DNA of 64,000 bases, from positions 1 through 64,000 of the forward strand of contig JAQTXG010000005.1 in NCBI GenBank assembly GCA_028688895.1, written 5' to 3'. Numbering within the stretch: position 1 is the first letter of the stretch; each line of letters opens with the position of its first letter. Below, piece after piece: positions 12,062 to 24,050 of this stretch. Origin of the DNA: Candidatus Altimarinota bacterium. Its GTDB lineage: Bacteria; Patescibacteriota; Gracilibacteria; BD1-5; UBA6164. Made by a program: the position numbers and the translations under genes. Below the pieces are notes generated by a model. The model saw only the letters and a program-made list of their open reading frames with translations. It ran no database searches and was not told where the DNA came from.

Positions 12062-12835
12062 ATGAAAGTAGTAATCCTAGCATGAGGTCTATGAACAAGA
12101 TTATCTGAAGAAACAACTTTGAAACCAAAACCTATGGTTGAAATATGAGGTAAACCTATTTTATGGCATATAATGAAGATATATAGTCATTATGGATATA
12201 CAGATTTCGTAATATGTTTATGATACAAGTGATACTATATAAAAGAATGGTTTGCCAATTATTTTTTACACAATAGTGATGTAACATTTGATTTAAAAAA
12301 TAATCAAATGAAAGTTCATAATAATAATAGTGAAGACTGGAAAGTTACATTAGTAGATACATGAGATAATACATTAACATGATGAAGAATTAAAAGAGTA
12401 ATAGATTGATGATTTATTGATTGAGATGAATTCATGATGACTTATTGAGACTGAGTAAGTGATGTAAATATTAAAGAATTAGTAGATTTTCATAAAAATA
12501 ATTGAAAGTTAGCGACATTAACTGCTGTACAACCTGAATGAAGATTTTGAAAACTTTGAATCGAATGAAATATAATTCATGAATTTGCTGAAAAAAAAGA
12601 CAATGAAGATTCTTATATTAATTGATGATTTATGGTATTAAATAAAAAAATAGTACAAGATATTTCTGGTGATAATATATCATTTGAAAAAGAACCCTTA
12701 GAAGAAATAGCAAAAAAGTGAGAATTAATAGCTTATAAACATAAGTGATTTTGGCAAGCAATGGATACTTTAAAAAACAAACATGATTTAGAAGAAATGT
12801 GGAAAAATTGAAGTATTCCTTGGAAAATATGGTAA
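12062..12835 (+). CDS. rfbF: glucose-1-phosphate cytidylyltransferase
   Basis: A 257-residue nucleotidyltransferase that makes CDP-glucose from CTP and glucose-1-P. Features are LAGGLGTRLSEET at residues 6-18, [22 protein letters not shown], the YGDGVSDVN metal site, and the C-terminal [10 protein letters not shown]. All are diagnostic of RfbF/DdhA rather than RfbA or GalU. It starts the CDP-3,6-dideoxyhexose block (rfbF, reductase, rfbG, rfbH, then rfbE), with 10 bases to the next gene. Confidence 0.97.
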
Positions 12836-12845
12836 TAAAAAAAAT

Positions 12846-13718
12846 ATGAAAACAATTTTAATAACATGATGAACTTGATTTCTAGGTTCGAATATAATTA
12901 GAAAAATTTTAGAAAATAATATTTATAATATTATTTTATTAAAAAGATCGACATCAAATACTGAGAATATAAAATTATTATTAAAAAATAAATCATTAAA
13001 AATATATAATATTGATCAAATTGATTTAATTAACATTTTCAAAGATAATAAAATTGATATAGTTTTTCATACTGCTACATGTTATTGAAGAAACAATGAA
13101 AACATAACTGAAATTATAGAAAGTAATTTAGTATTCCCTTTAAAACTTTTAGAACTTTGTATAGATTATAATGTTTCAACATTTTTTAATATTGATACAA
13201 CTTTACCAAATTGAATTAATTACTATGTGATATCAAAAAAACAATTTTTAGAATACTGAAGAAAAATTTCAATAGAAAATAATTTAAATTTTGTAAATAT
13301 TAAATTAGAACATATTTATTGACCATGAGATGATAAAAGTAAATTTATTTGAATGATAATTAATAAAATATTAAATAATGAAAACTTTATAGATTTAACC
13401 TTATGAGAACAAAAAAGAGATTTTATTTACATTGATGATGTTATAAATATGTTAATAATAATTATTATTAATAATAAAAACAACTGATTTAAAGAATATG
13501 AAGTATGAACATGAAATACAATTGAAATAAAAGAATTAGTAAAGAAAATTAAAAAAATACTCAAGTCTAACATAAAACTAAATTTTTGAAAGTTAGAATA
13601 CAGAAAATGAGAACAAATGTTATCTTGTGCTAAACTTGATAAGATTTTTAAAGATTTTAAATTTACAAACATTGATAATTGATTAATAAAAACAATAGAA
13701 TATTTTAAAAATAAATAA
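12846..13718 (+). CDS. NAD-dependent epimerase/reductase, CDP-dideoxyhexose synthase-like
   Basis: A 290-residue extended SDR with loop LITGGTGFLGSNI at the N-terminus, a TATCYGRNNEN segment, and an active site with NIDTTLPNGINYYVISKKQF, so the YxxxK motif is YVISK. The DTTLP...Y..SKKQF arrangement is what I recall for CDP-abequose/paratose synthases (RfbJ/RfbS), which reduce the C4 ketone after RfbH and its partner. Position between rfbF and rfbG supports that. The exact product (paratose or abequose) cannot be read from sequence alone; the rfbE downstream favours paratose. The rfbG ATG is 2 bases after this stop. Confidence 0.8.
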
Positions 13719-13720
13719 AA

Positions 13721-14761
13721 ATGAAAAAATTCTACAAAAATAAAACTATCCTTATCACATGAACTAGCTGATTTAAATGAAGCTGGTTAGCTTTTTGGTT
13801 ATATAATTTATGAGCAAATGTAATCGGATATAGTTTAAAAGCAAATACTAGTCCAAATAACTTCGAAATACTAAAACTAGAAAATAAAATCACTCAAATA
13901 TATTGAGATATTAATGATTTGGAAAAAATGAATGAAGTAGTAGAAAGATATAAACCTGAAATCATTTTTCATCTTGCTGCACAACCATTAGTAAGAGATA
14001 GTTATGATAATCCAGTTTATACATTTCAAACAAATGTTATATGAACTGTCAATGTTTTGGAAACTATTAGAAACAATGAATGTGTAAAATGATCAATACT
14101 TATAACAACAGACAAAGTATATCATAACAATGAATGGATATATCCATATAGAGAAAACGATAGACTATGATGACATGATCCATATAGTAGTAGTAAAGCA
14201 ATGTGTGAACTAGCAATAGACAGTTACTATAAATCATTTCTACAAAAAAGTAATAAAAAAATAGTATCTGTAAGAGCTTGAAATGTAATATGAGGATGAG
14301 ATTGGTCAAAAGATAGACTTATACCAGATATAATAAAAACTATATTAAAAGATGAAAAATTAATTATTAGAAATCCTGATAGCGTTAGACCATGGCAATA
14401 TGTTCTAGAAGCACTATACTGATATTTAATAATATGAACAAAAATATTTGAAGATGATAAATATCTTTGATCATATAATTTTTGACCAGATTTAATAGAT
14501 AATTTAAAAGTATTAGATATAGTAAATGAAAGTATTAATATATTATGAAAGTGAAGTTTTGAAATTCAAAAAGATATTAATAATCCTCATGAAGCATGAC
14601 TACTATTACTAGATAATACTAAGGCAAAAACATTACTTTGATGGAAACCTAAATACAAAGTAGATGAAGTATTAAATAGAACATTAAATTGGTATAAAGA
14701 TTATTATGAATGAAAAAATATGGAAAAAATATCTTTAGATGAAATAAACATGTTTATGTAA
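13721..14761 (+). CDS. rfbG: CDP-glucose 4,6-dehydratase
   Basis: A 346-residue SDR making CDP-4-keto-6-deoxyglucose. The family pattern is complete: WLAFWLYNLGANVIGYSL after the loop LITGTSGFKGSW, IFHLAAQPLVRDSY, the ITTDKVYHNNEW active-site region, DPYSSSKAMCELA with YxxxK, RAGNVIGGGDW, and RPWQYVLEALYGYL. The SNP/VRPWQ and GGGDW motifs separate it from RmlB and Gmd. It is followed by a strong terminator-like hairpin and about 130 bases before rfbH. Confidence 0.97.
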
Positions 14762-14787
14762 ATAAATTTTAAAAACCATTATTAAAC

Positions 14788-14832
14788 CACAAAAAAATAA
14801 ATTATTAACATAAAATAATTTATTTTTTTTGT
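14788..14832 (+). terminator. rho-independent terminator after rfbG
   Basis: A long AT stem, AAAAAAATAAATTATT / AATAATTTATTTTTTT, with a six-base loop and extra T residues. Despite the AT-only stem the match is perfect over 16 pairs. Confidence 0.65.
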
Positions 14833-14887
14833 TTTAGTTATATTTTCTTTATAATATTGCCATAATTTATATTATAATAAATAAATA

Positions 14888-16186
14888 ATGTTAACTCCTG
14901 ATTTTAAAGAATATATTAGTAAAATAATTGAATTACAAAAAGCTAAATTAGTTTGAAACAATGTTCCTGTTTCATGAAAGGTATTTGATGAAAAAGAATT
15001 AGAATATGCAATAGAATCTATACTAGATTGTCACTGGACTGAATGAAGATTTAACAAACAATTTGAAGAAAAATTAGCTTCTTTTTTGGGAGTTAAATTT
15101 ATTGCAACTACAAATTCTTGAAGTAGTGCAAATTTATTAGCATTTACAGCACTTACAGCTAAAGAATTAAAAGAAAGAAGAATTAAAAAATGAGATGAAG
15201 TAATAACAGTAGCAGCATGATTCCCTACTACAATTAATCCAATTATTCAAAACTGATGTGTACCAGTTTTTGTTGATGTAGATTTAGAAACATATGAAAT
15301 AAGCATAGAAGAATTAAAAAAAGCAATTTCTCCAAAAACAAAAGCTATAATGATAGCTCATACATTATGAAATGCATTCAATATATGAGAAGTTCAAAAA
15401 ATATGTAAAGAAAACAATCTATGGTTAATAGAAGATAGTTGTGATGCTCTAGGAACTAAATATGACTGAAAATATACTTGAACTTTTTGAGATATTGCTA
15501 CTTTTTCATTTTATCCTGCACATCATATTACTATGTGAGAATGATGAGCTCTGGCTACTAACAATGCATTATTAAATAAAATAATTAAATCTTATAGAGA
15601 TTGGTGAAGAGATTGTTGGTGTGGAACTTGAGAAGACAATAATTGTAATAATAGATTCAATTGGCAATTATGAAACTTACCAAAATGATTTGATCATAAA
15701 TATACATATTCTAGAATTTGATACAATTTAAAAATAACTGATATGCAAGCAGCTATATGATTAGCTCAACTTGAAAAATTAGAAAATTTTATACAAATAA
15801 GAAAAAATAATTTTGATTATTTAACAAAAAAATTTATTGAAAATTGATTAGATAAATATTTTATATTACCAAAAGCAACTGAAAATGTAGAAGCTAGTTG
15901 GTTTGGTTATGTATTAAGTTTAAAAGAAAATTCTAAATTTTCAAGAGAAGAATTAATGATGTTTTTAAATGAAAACAAAATTTGAACAAGACTTTTATTT
16001 GCTTGAAATTACTTAAAACATCCAGCATTTATTGATTATGTAGAAGATTATAGAATTATATGAGATTTAAAAAATACTGACTATATAATGAATAATAGTT
16101 TTTGGATTTGATTATTTCAATGATTAAATGAAGAAAAATTGGATTATGTAATTTTAAAATTTAAAGAGTTTGTTAATGGAAAATAA
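14888..16186 (+). CDS. rfbH: CDP-4-keto-6-deoxy-D-glucose 3-dehydrase (E1)
   Basis: A 432-residue DegT/AryC-fold PMP enzyme that removes the C3 hydroxyl of CDP-4-keto-6-deoxyglucose. The aminotransferase Lys is replaced by His in FYPAHHITMGEGG, the hallmark of E1. Four cysteines are spaced 57, 1 and 7 residues apart (EDSCDAL, then RDCWC, then NNCNNRF), matching the iron-sulfur ligand pattern known for this enzyme. The usual reductase partner (RfbI/DdhD) is not encoded in the window. The next gene starts inside its last codons. Confidence 0.97.
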
Positions 16187-16991
16187 ACAACCACTAATTA
16201 GTATTCTAATACCTACATATAATAGACCTGAATATTTAAAAGAATGTATTAATAGTGTTTTAACTCAAAAATGATTTAATAATAATGAATTGGAAATTAT
16301 TATTTCAGATAACTCTACAAATAATGATACTAAAATAATTGTAGAAAAAGTTATTATTGATTATTTAGATAAAATAATAATTTTCAACAAAAATAGTTCA
16401 AATATATGAATGATAGGAAATTGGAATAAACTTTTAGAATTAAAATCTTGAAAATATTTTATATTTTTATCAGATGATGATAAATTTTATAATGACAATA
16501 GTCTAAAAATATTGTATGATTTAATAATAGAAAAAAAATGAGATTTAGTTTATTGAAATAGTTTCATAGATAGAAATTGAAAATTAGAATATATAAAATT
16601 TCATTTAACAAATGGGTATGAAATGTTTAAAAATAATTGTATTTCTTTTTGATGAACATTATATAAAAATAAATGATATTATTATGATTTAAATGCATGA
16701 TATTATGCTGATTATGATTTTAATTTAGAATATGTCATATGAGGTAATATATTATATATAGATAAAGATACTTTTATATATAGAATTCACAATAATCAAA
16801 TAACAAATTCAATAAATTGAATAGATGATAAAAAAATGAAATTATACATATTTAATAAACATAAATGATATTATTATAATTTATTATCTTATATAAAATT
16901 ATTATTAGTATATATTATAATATATATTCTTGTAAAATTATGACTTTATAATTATACTTTAAAAACATACTTAAAATGTGTAAAAAAATAA
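16176..16991 (+). CDS. GT2 family glycosyltransferase
   Basis: A 271-residue GT-A fold enzyme with SILIPTYNRPEYLKECI at the N-terminus, IIISDNS, and the metal-binding FLSDDDKF near residue 100. The C-terminal 50 residues are hydrophobic and may touch the membrane. It would transfer one sugar of the surface glycan from a nucleotide donor; donor and acceptor are not readable. The start overlaps rfbH by 11 bases and the end overlaps the next gene by 16 bases, so these genes are translationally linked. Confidence 0.9.
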
Positions 16992-18151
16992 TAAATAAGC
17001 TACTAAATAATGAATTTAAAAAAATACTTTTATTAATATATAAAACTTATTTTGATAAGCCTATAATAAATTTTTATAAAACTAATTATAAAAAAAATGT
17101 ACTAATAAGCTATATAAAATATCCTTTTATAAAATGAGTAAATTATTCACATACAAATAATATTGAAGCTATTAGTATATGAGAGGTATTTAATAAATTA
17201 TGATATAATGTTGATATAGTAAATTACGATTATGAATGAAAAATTAATTATGAAAAATATAATATTATTTTTTGATTTTGAGAACCATTAGAAAATAGTT
17301 TTTACATAAATAGTAATAACATTAAAATTTTTTATTGAACTTGAATGAATATTTGTGACAATAACTACAATACTATTTCAAGAATTAAAGAAGTTTTTAA
17401 CAAATTTAATATCTACATGATTGAGTCAGGAAGAATAATAATGAAGCCTTTATTTCTTCAGACTACATTAGTTGATGCTATAATATGTATGTGAAATAAT
17501 ACCATTACTAATTCATATAAAAAATACTATAATTGACCAATTTATAATATTCCAGTTACATATTATGAAACACTAAATTATAAAGATAGATTGAATAATT
17601 TTAATTACACAGAAAATAAAATAAATTTTTTATGGTTTTGAAGTTCTTGATTAATTCATAGATGATTAGATATATTAATAGAATTATTTAAAAAAAGAAC
17701 AGATTTAAATTTACATATTTGTTGACCTGTAGATAATGAAATAAAATTTAAAAATTTATATAATGAGGAAATGTATAACACTAATAATATATTTACACAT
17801 TGATTTGTAAATATTAAATCAGATATATTTAATGAAATAGTTAATAAGTGTACATATGTAATATTTCCATCATGTGCTGAATGAGAACCAAGTGCAATTA
17901 TTAATTTAATGTCTATTTGAATTATACCAATTGCAACTGAAAATAGTTGAATAAATTTAGAGTTATGAATTAAAATTGATAGTATATCATATCATGATAT
18001 ATTAAAATCTATTGATTATGCTTTATCATTATCAAATAGTGATATAATCAAAAAAAGTAAATTATGTGCAAAAAATACATTAAAAAGAAATAATATAAAA
18101 AATTATAAATATATATTAAAAAATAACCTAATTGATATAATAAAAGATTAA
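16976..18151 (+). CDS. GT4-like (GT-B) glycosyltransferase
   Basis: A 391-residue protein with an N-terminal domain of unusual sequence and a C-terminal GT-B half. There FLWFGSSGLIHRGLDILIELF, then LHICGPV, and CAEGEPSAIINLMSIGIIPIAT form the nucleotide-sugar binding pattern of GT4-like enzymes. The Glu of the ExxxxE motif is seen in EGEPSA. The match is divergent, so only the fold and general role are claimed. It overlaps the preceding GT2 by 16 bases and lies 22 bases before the next GT2. Confidence 0.75.
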
Positions 18152-18173
18152 TATTATAGTAATTAATTCTTAT

Positions 18174-19157
18174 ATGAAAAATAAACAATCATTACTTAGT
18201 ATATGTATTCCAACATATAATAGAAAAAATATTTTAGAAAAGTGTTTAAAATCATTTATAAATGAAGCCTATTATCTCAATATTCCAGTAATTATATCAG
18301 ATAATAATTCTAATGATTGAACTAATATTTTACTTAAAAATATATCGAAAAAATATAGTAATATACAATACTTTATTCAAAATGAAAATAAATGAATTGA
18401 CTTTAATATGTTATTTGTAGCTGATAAATGTATTACTAAATACTGATTATGGTTATGAGATGATGATTTAATTATTAAAAATAAATTAATTGAAATTTTA
18501 AATTATCTAAAAACCAATAATTATGATGCAATTTTTTTAAATTATAAATATAAAAATATTATTCAATTTGATAATTTAAATGAAGATTTAATATTAAATT
18601 CAAATCAATTATATGAATTATTTCTTAAAAATAATAATTTATCTTTATGAATACCATATTTTTGATCTATAATATTTAACAGAAAACAAATTAACATAGA
18701 TTATAATTCTAGATATATCTGAACTAACCATTTATATTTTTGATCTATTTTAGATTATATAAAAGATAAAAAAAAAATATTATTTACAAAAGATATATTT
18801 ATATTATTAGATGAATTTAAAATAAAAAAAACTTGGAATAATACGTTAGTAAAAATTTATTGTAATGATATATTAGAATTTTATAACAAAATAGATAATA
18901 GTTATAAATTAGAAAAATACAAAAATAATTATATTAAAAATACTTTCTCTATTATAAATATAATATATTTAAAATTATATAATACAGATAAATTTGATAA
19001 TATAATTTACAATAAAATAGCATTTAAAAATTTTAAAAATCATACAAAATATATTTGATTTTTACAAAAGATAAATTATATACTAGTTTGTTTATTACCC
19101 TTATTTATACTTAAAATATTAAACATATGTTATCAAAAAACAAAAAAATACTTATAA
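18174..19157 (+). CDS. GT2 family glycosyltransferase
   Basis: A 327-residue enzyme: SICIPTYNRKNILEKCL, VIISDNNSNDG, then WLGDDDLI as the DxD region near residue 98. Its length and the GDDD motif resemble abequosyl/dideoxyhexosyl transferases, which would fit the neighbouring CDP-sugar genes, but this is inference from context. A hydrophobic C-terminal segment (ILVCLLPLFILKIL) may anchor it. Its last 31 bases overlap the start of rfbE in another frame. Confidence 0.88.
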
Positions 19158-20167
19158 CATGATGATTATGATTTTTATGATCTAATCTAGCATTTGAATG
19201 ATATAGAAAGTGATATGAAATAATTGTTTTAGATAATTTTTTTAAAACACACTGAAATATTATTAACTATAAATGGTTAAAAAAAGAAATTAAATTTATT
19301 TTTGAAAATAAAGATATTAGAATTCAAAATGATGTTGAAAATGTTATAAAAAAATATAAACCTAATATAATATTCCATGTTGCATGACAAGTAGCAATGA
19401 CTACTTCAATAGAAAATCCTAGACTTGATTTTGAAGTAAATACCTTATGAACATTTAATTTATTAGAATCAGTTAGATTATATTCACCAAGTACTATTAT
19501 ACTCTATTCATCTACAAATAAAGTATACTGAGATTTCTCTAATTTAAAATTAGTAGAAAAGGAAACAAGATACACATATCCTGATTTTCCTAATTGATTT
19601 GATGAAAATATTACTCTTGATTTTCATTCCCCTTATTGATGTAGTAAATGATCTGCAGATCAATATTTATTAGATTATCATAGAATATTTTGAATAAAAA
19701 CTGTTGTATTTAGACATTCTACAATGTATTGAGGTAGACAATTTGCAAGTTATGATCAATGATGGATTGGTCGGTTTATAGAACAATCTTTAAAATTAAA
19801 AAAATGAGAATTAAATAAAATATCAATACACTGAAATTGAAAACAAGTTAGAGATTTACTTCATGCAAATGATATGATGAGCTTATACTATAATACCTTA
19901 GATGATATAGATAAATGTAATTGAAATGTATTTAATATTTGATGATGAGAAAAAAATAGTTTATCCTTAATTGAGCTCTTCAATTTTTTAGAAAAAGAAT
20001 TAAATATAAAAATTGAAATCGAACATAAAGAATGGAGAGAATCTGATCAAAAATCTTTTATTGCAGATATATCAAAAATTAAAAAATTAACTTGATGGGA
20101 ACCTAAAATAAGTAAGGAACAAGGATTAAAAGAAATGTTAAAATGGATTGAATCTATAATTAAATAA
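19127..20167 (+). CDS. rfbE: CDP-paratose 2-epimerase (CDP-tyvelose synthase)
   Basis: A 346-residue SDR that epimerises CDP-paratose to CDP-tyvelose at C2. Features are the loop LITGGLGFLGSNLAFEWY, the specific IFHVAGQVAMTTSIENP (most SDR relatives have LAAQ here), YSSTNKVYGDF, SPYGCSKGSADQYLLDY with YxxxK, FRHSTMYGGRQFASYDQGW, and VRDLLHANDM. These are the RfbE signatures. Its presence suggests the CDP-sugar end product is tyvelose or a paratose/tyvelose pair. It starts within the preceding glycosyltransferase gene. Confidence 0.95.
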
Positions 20168-20171
20168 AATT

Positions 20172-21083
20172 ATGAGTAATAATGAATTAGTATCTATAAT
20201 AATTCCTACATACAACAGAGAAAAAATTATATGAGAAACTATAGAATGTGCAATAAATCAATCTTATAAAAATATAGAGATTATTATTTGAGATAACTGT
20301 AGTACTGACAATACTTTTTCTGTTATTGAAAAATATGCGAAAACTGATAATAGAATAATTTTATTTAAGAATAAAGAAAATTTATGACCAGTAAGAAATT
20401 GGCAGGAATGTATAAATAAAGCAAAAGGAAAATATTTGAAAATATTATGGTCTGATGATTTGATATCAAATGATTTTATTGAAGAAACAATAAAATTATT
20501 TGATAGCGATACAGCATTTGTATTTACAGCTACAGAAATATTTTATAATGATTGAAAAAAACAAATCGCATATATACAAAAAAATAAGATTATTAATACA
20601 AAAAATTTTATAGAAAAATCTATTTTGAATGAATCAGATTTCCCATTATCACCATGATGTGCGATTTTTAGAACTATAGATGTAAAAAATAATTTATTAT
20701 TAGATATAGAAAATAATGATTGATTAATATTTAATAAATATTGAGCTGGTAATGATTTATTAATATTTTTACTTACTGCAATTAATTACAAATATGTGAA
20801 ACATATTCAAGAAGTAAAATCATATTTTAGAGCCCATAAATGATCAATTTCATGTACAAATGATATTAATTTATATTATGAATGGGCTAGAAAATATGTT
20901 AGTATGATTTATAATAATCAAAAATTAAAAAATAAATTTAAAACAAAAATATATATATTAAATATATTTTTTATAAAATATAAAAATATCAATTTATCAA
21001 CTGAATGAAGTATAAATTTTAATTATTTTATAAAAAAAATGATTAGTAATATATATTTAACAATAAAAAATAAAATATGATAA
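20172..21083 (+). CDS. GT2 family glycosyltransferase
   Basis: A 303-residue enzyme: VSIIIPTYNREKIIGETI, IIIGDNCSTDNT, LKILWSDDLI as the DxD equivalent near residue 96, and a PGCAIFR segment in the acceptor half. It is 4 bases after the rfbE stop and 32 bases before the next gene. The penultimate residue is a TGA glycine just before TAA (TGATAA), an illustration of how the standard code would misplace the end. Donor sugar unknown. Confidence 0.9.
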
Positions 21084-21115
21084 ATTATAATCATTTAATA
21101 CTTTTAAATTAAAAT

Positions 21116-21883
21116 ATGAAACTATCAATAATAACCTGTACATATAATAGTGAAAAATACTTGGAAAAATGTATAGAAAGTGTGAAAAATCAAAAATTAA
21201 ATAATAGTATATATGAGCATATTTTCATAGATTGATGTTCAAAGGATAATACAATTAATATTATTAATAAATATAAATCAGAGAATACTGATACAAATAT
21301 AATAGTTGTACAAAAAGAGCCTAAAGGTATCTATAATGCAATGAACTCATGAGTAAATAACTCTAAATGAGAATATATTACATTCTTGAATTCTGATGAT
21401 TACTATAATGATAAAGTATTAAATGATTATTTAAATTTTGTTGAAAATGATTGAAATAAAGAACTATATTATTGAATAAATAATATAGTTGATAATGAAT
21501 GAAATATTAAAACAGAATATCCAAATAAATGAATTTACAAAAAATGATTAAATAAATACATTTTAGCTATGGCTTGTTATATATTTCAATCAAATACTTT
21601 GTATAAAAAATCATTGCATGATAAATATTGATTATATAATGAAAATTTAAAACTGGTATCAGATGCTGAGTTTTTCGTAAAGTTAGCAAAATGAAATATT
21701 TCAAATATATTTTATAATAAAGTAATAGCAAATTTTAGAATGCATGACTGAAGTGCATCTAAAAATATTAATTTGCAAGAAAACGAATTAGAAAAAGTTA
21801 GAATAAATATATTTTGAAATATGACTGGAAATTTTATGAATTTAATATATAAAATATTAAAAAAAATATTAATAAAACAATAA
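21116..21883 (+). CDS. GT2 family glycosyltransferase (WcaA-like)
   Basis: A 255-residue enzyme of the short GT2 type with SIITCTYNSEKYLEKCI, HIFIDGCSKDNT, GIYNAMNSGV and FLNSDDYY as the DxD region. The KGIYNAMNxG motif is characteristic of the WcaA/colanic-acid subgroup of fucosyl-, galactosyl- or N-acetylglucosaminyl-transferases. The acceptor half contains LVSDAEFFVKLA, where the Asp is likely the base. The gmd-like gene starts 1 base after its stop. Confidence 0.9.
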
Positions 21884-21884
21884 A

Positions 21885-22868
21885 ATGTATAAAATAGCAT
21901 TAATTACATGAGTTAATTGACAAGATTGAGCATATTTATCAGATTTTTTAATTAAAAAATGATATAAAATTATTTGAATATTAAAAAGTAAACATAGTAA
22001 TCTAGATAATTTAAAGTATTTTAATATAGAAAAATTAATACATTTTCAATATTCTGATTTATCAGATTCTAAAAAAATAGAAGAAATTATTTTAAAAACT
22101 CTACCAGATGAAATATATAATTTATGATGATTAACCTCTCCTTGAGAATCTTGGTCAAAAGTAAATGATTATGTAAATGTAAACATAAATAGTATATTGT
22201 GAATAATTAATTGAGTTAAAAATAGTAATAAAATAATAAAAATATTTCAAGCATCTACAAGTGAAATGTTTTGAAATAGTAATAACTTATGATTGCAGAC
22301 CGAAAATACACCATTCCATCCAACAAATCCTTATGCTGTTACTAAATTATTTTGATATTGGATGACTAATATTTTTAAAGAGAGCAATAATCTATATATT
22401 GTAAATTGAATATTATTTAATCATGAGTCTCCTTTAAGAAATATAAAATTTGTTACTAGAAAAATATCAGACTGAATTGCTAAAATAAAATTATGATATG
22501 AAGAATTTATAACACTATGAAATATAAATTCAAAAAGAGATTGGTGATTTGCTTGAGATTTTGTAGAATGATTTTGGATGTCTCTACAACAAGATAAAGC
22601 AGATAACTATATTTTTTCTACATGAGAAATACATACTATTTCTAATTTTCTAGAAATTTGATTTAAACATGTTTGAATATATAATTGGGAAAAATATGTA
22701 AAAATTGATGAGAAATATAATAGACCAATAAATTTAATGAATTTATATTGAAAAAATAGTAAAGCTAAAGATATTTTAGGATGGTCACCAAAAGTTAAAT
22801 TTGATTCATTAATAAAAATGATGATTGATGAAGATATAAAAAGACTTAAAAATAATAAATATCCTTAA
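21885..22868 (+). CDS. GDP-mannose 4,6-dehydratase-like SDR (second copy)
   Basis: A 327-residue SDR clearly of the Gmd clade: ITGVNGQDGAYLS loop, QASTSEMFG, NPYAVTKLFGYWM, LFNHESPLR with FVTRKI, and KRDWGFAGDFVEGFW. It differs from the upstream Gmd in the AAQSHV segment, here NLGGLTSPGESW, and is about 37 residues shorter, so it may act on another GDP-sugar or be an Rmd-like reductase. The two copies are far from identical, so this is not a recent duplication. It ends the long operon, and its stop overlaps the convergent GT4 gene by 4 bases. Confidence 0.85.
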
Positions 22869-22888
22869 TAATTATTAAGGATATTTAT
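22856..22888 (+). terminator. bidirectional terminator between convergent genes
   Basis: The sequence around 22859-22886 is a palindrome, AAATATCCTTAATAA / TTATTAAGGATATTT. It contains the stop codons of both converging genes, so the hairpin is part of both coding ends. Confidence 0.75.
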
Positions 22889-23881
22889 TATTTTATTAGC
22901 ATTAGTTTTCCAATTGAATCTCTTAGAATTAATAAGTCACTCATCTATCATCTTATTTCTAAAATCTTTATCATTGATATATTTTAAAATTCATTCTTTA
23001 ATACTTTTTATATCATAAGGATTTACAATAACTTGTGATTTTAATACAATTTCATTAAATGGTCATATATCAGATACAACCACAGGACATCAACAAGACA
23101 TTGCTTCAGGAACAGTCATTCAAAATCATTCTAGAGTTGCAACAGAAATATAACATATTGAATTTGAATAATATTTTCTAAGTTCAAATTCTGATATAAA
23201 TTCTCTTTTAAAAATTATATTATCTTTCAATCATAATTCATTTACTAAATTATCTGTAGTCTCTTTTCAGATAACTGGTTTTCAAATTTTTATTAATTTT
23301 AATTTAGGATATTTTTTTATTACTTCATTAAATGCTAATAATAAATTTTTTATATTTTTTCTTTCTAATTCTGTTCATACATACAAAATAAAATCAAAAT
23401 CTGTAAAATTACTAATATTTTCTGGATAATAATTACTACTTATTCATAGATAATTAACAAAAATATTATCTGATTTTATTCAATATTCTAATAATTGATT
23501 TTTTGTAAATTCTGAAATAACAATAAATTTACTAACTGATTTAAAAATTAATTTTCAAATCAATGTTTTTCCCCAATAATCTTCAACATGCATTACGCAC
23601 ATATAGATTTTTTTCCATGGAAAAAAAAACTTAACAAAAATAACATAAGGATTTTCCCATGAAAAATAAATTTTATTATAAATTATTGATTTTAAAAGTA
23701 ATGAAACAATATTGAATATATAATTTCATATAATCTCATATTTTTTATATCATTTTTCTTTTAAATAGAAAAATTCAAAATTATGATTTACTTTTAATAA
23801 TTCATTTATTACAGAATTATCAACAATTCATATAGCATCATTTCTTTTTTGTAATACAAAAAGAATTTTATTACTTGTCAT
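22865..23881 (-). CDS. GT4 family glycosyltransferase
   Basis: A 338-residue GT-B enzyme. The C-terminal domain has FILYVGTELERKNIKNLLLAF, LKLIKIGKP, IFKREFISEFELRKYYSNS, and ATLEGFGMTVPEAMSCGCPVVVS, which is the full GT4 nucleotide-sugar site with the E-x7-E motif. The N-terminal acceptor domain is short and carries aromatic, hydrophobic patches suited to a lipid-linked acceptor. Its last 4 bases overlap the end of the convergent gmd-like gene. About 170 bases without a gene separate it from the next minus-strand transferase. Confidence 0.92.
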
Positions 23882-24050
23882 TTAACAAATTATTAATTAA
23901 AATAAATATTATCTCAATATTAGTACTCTGAATAAATTTATCAAATATAATTTTAGAGCTTATTATACTAAAAAATTTTTTAAATAAATTAGCAAAACAA
24001 TTTTCAACAATATTTTATTGAATCTACAGAATTTAATTTTCAAAGTTTCA

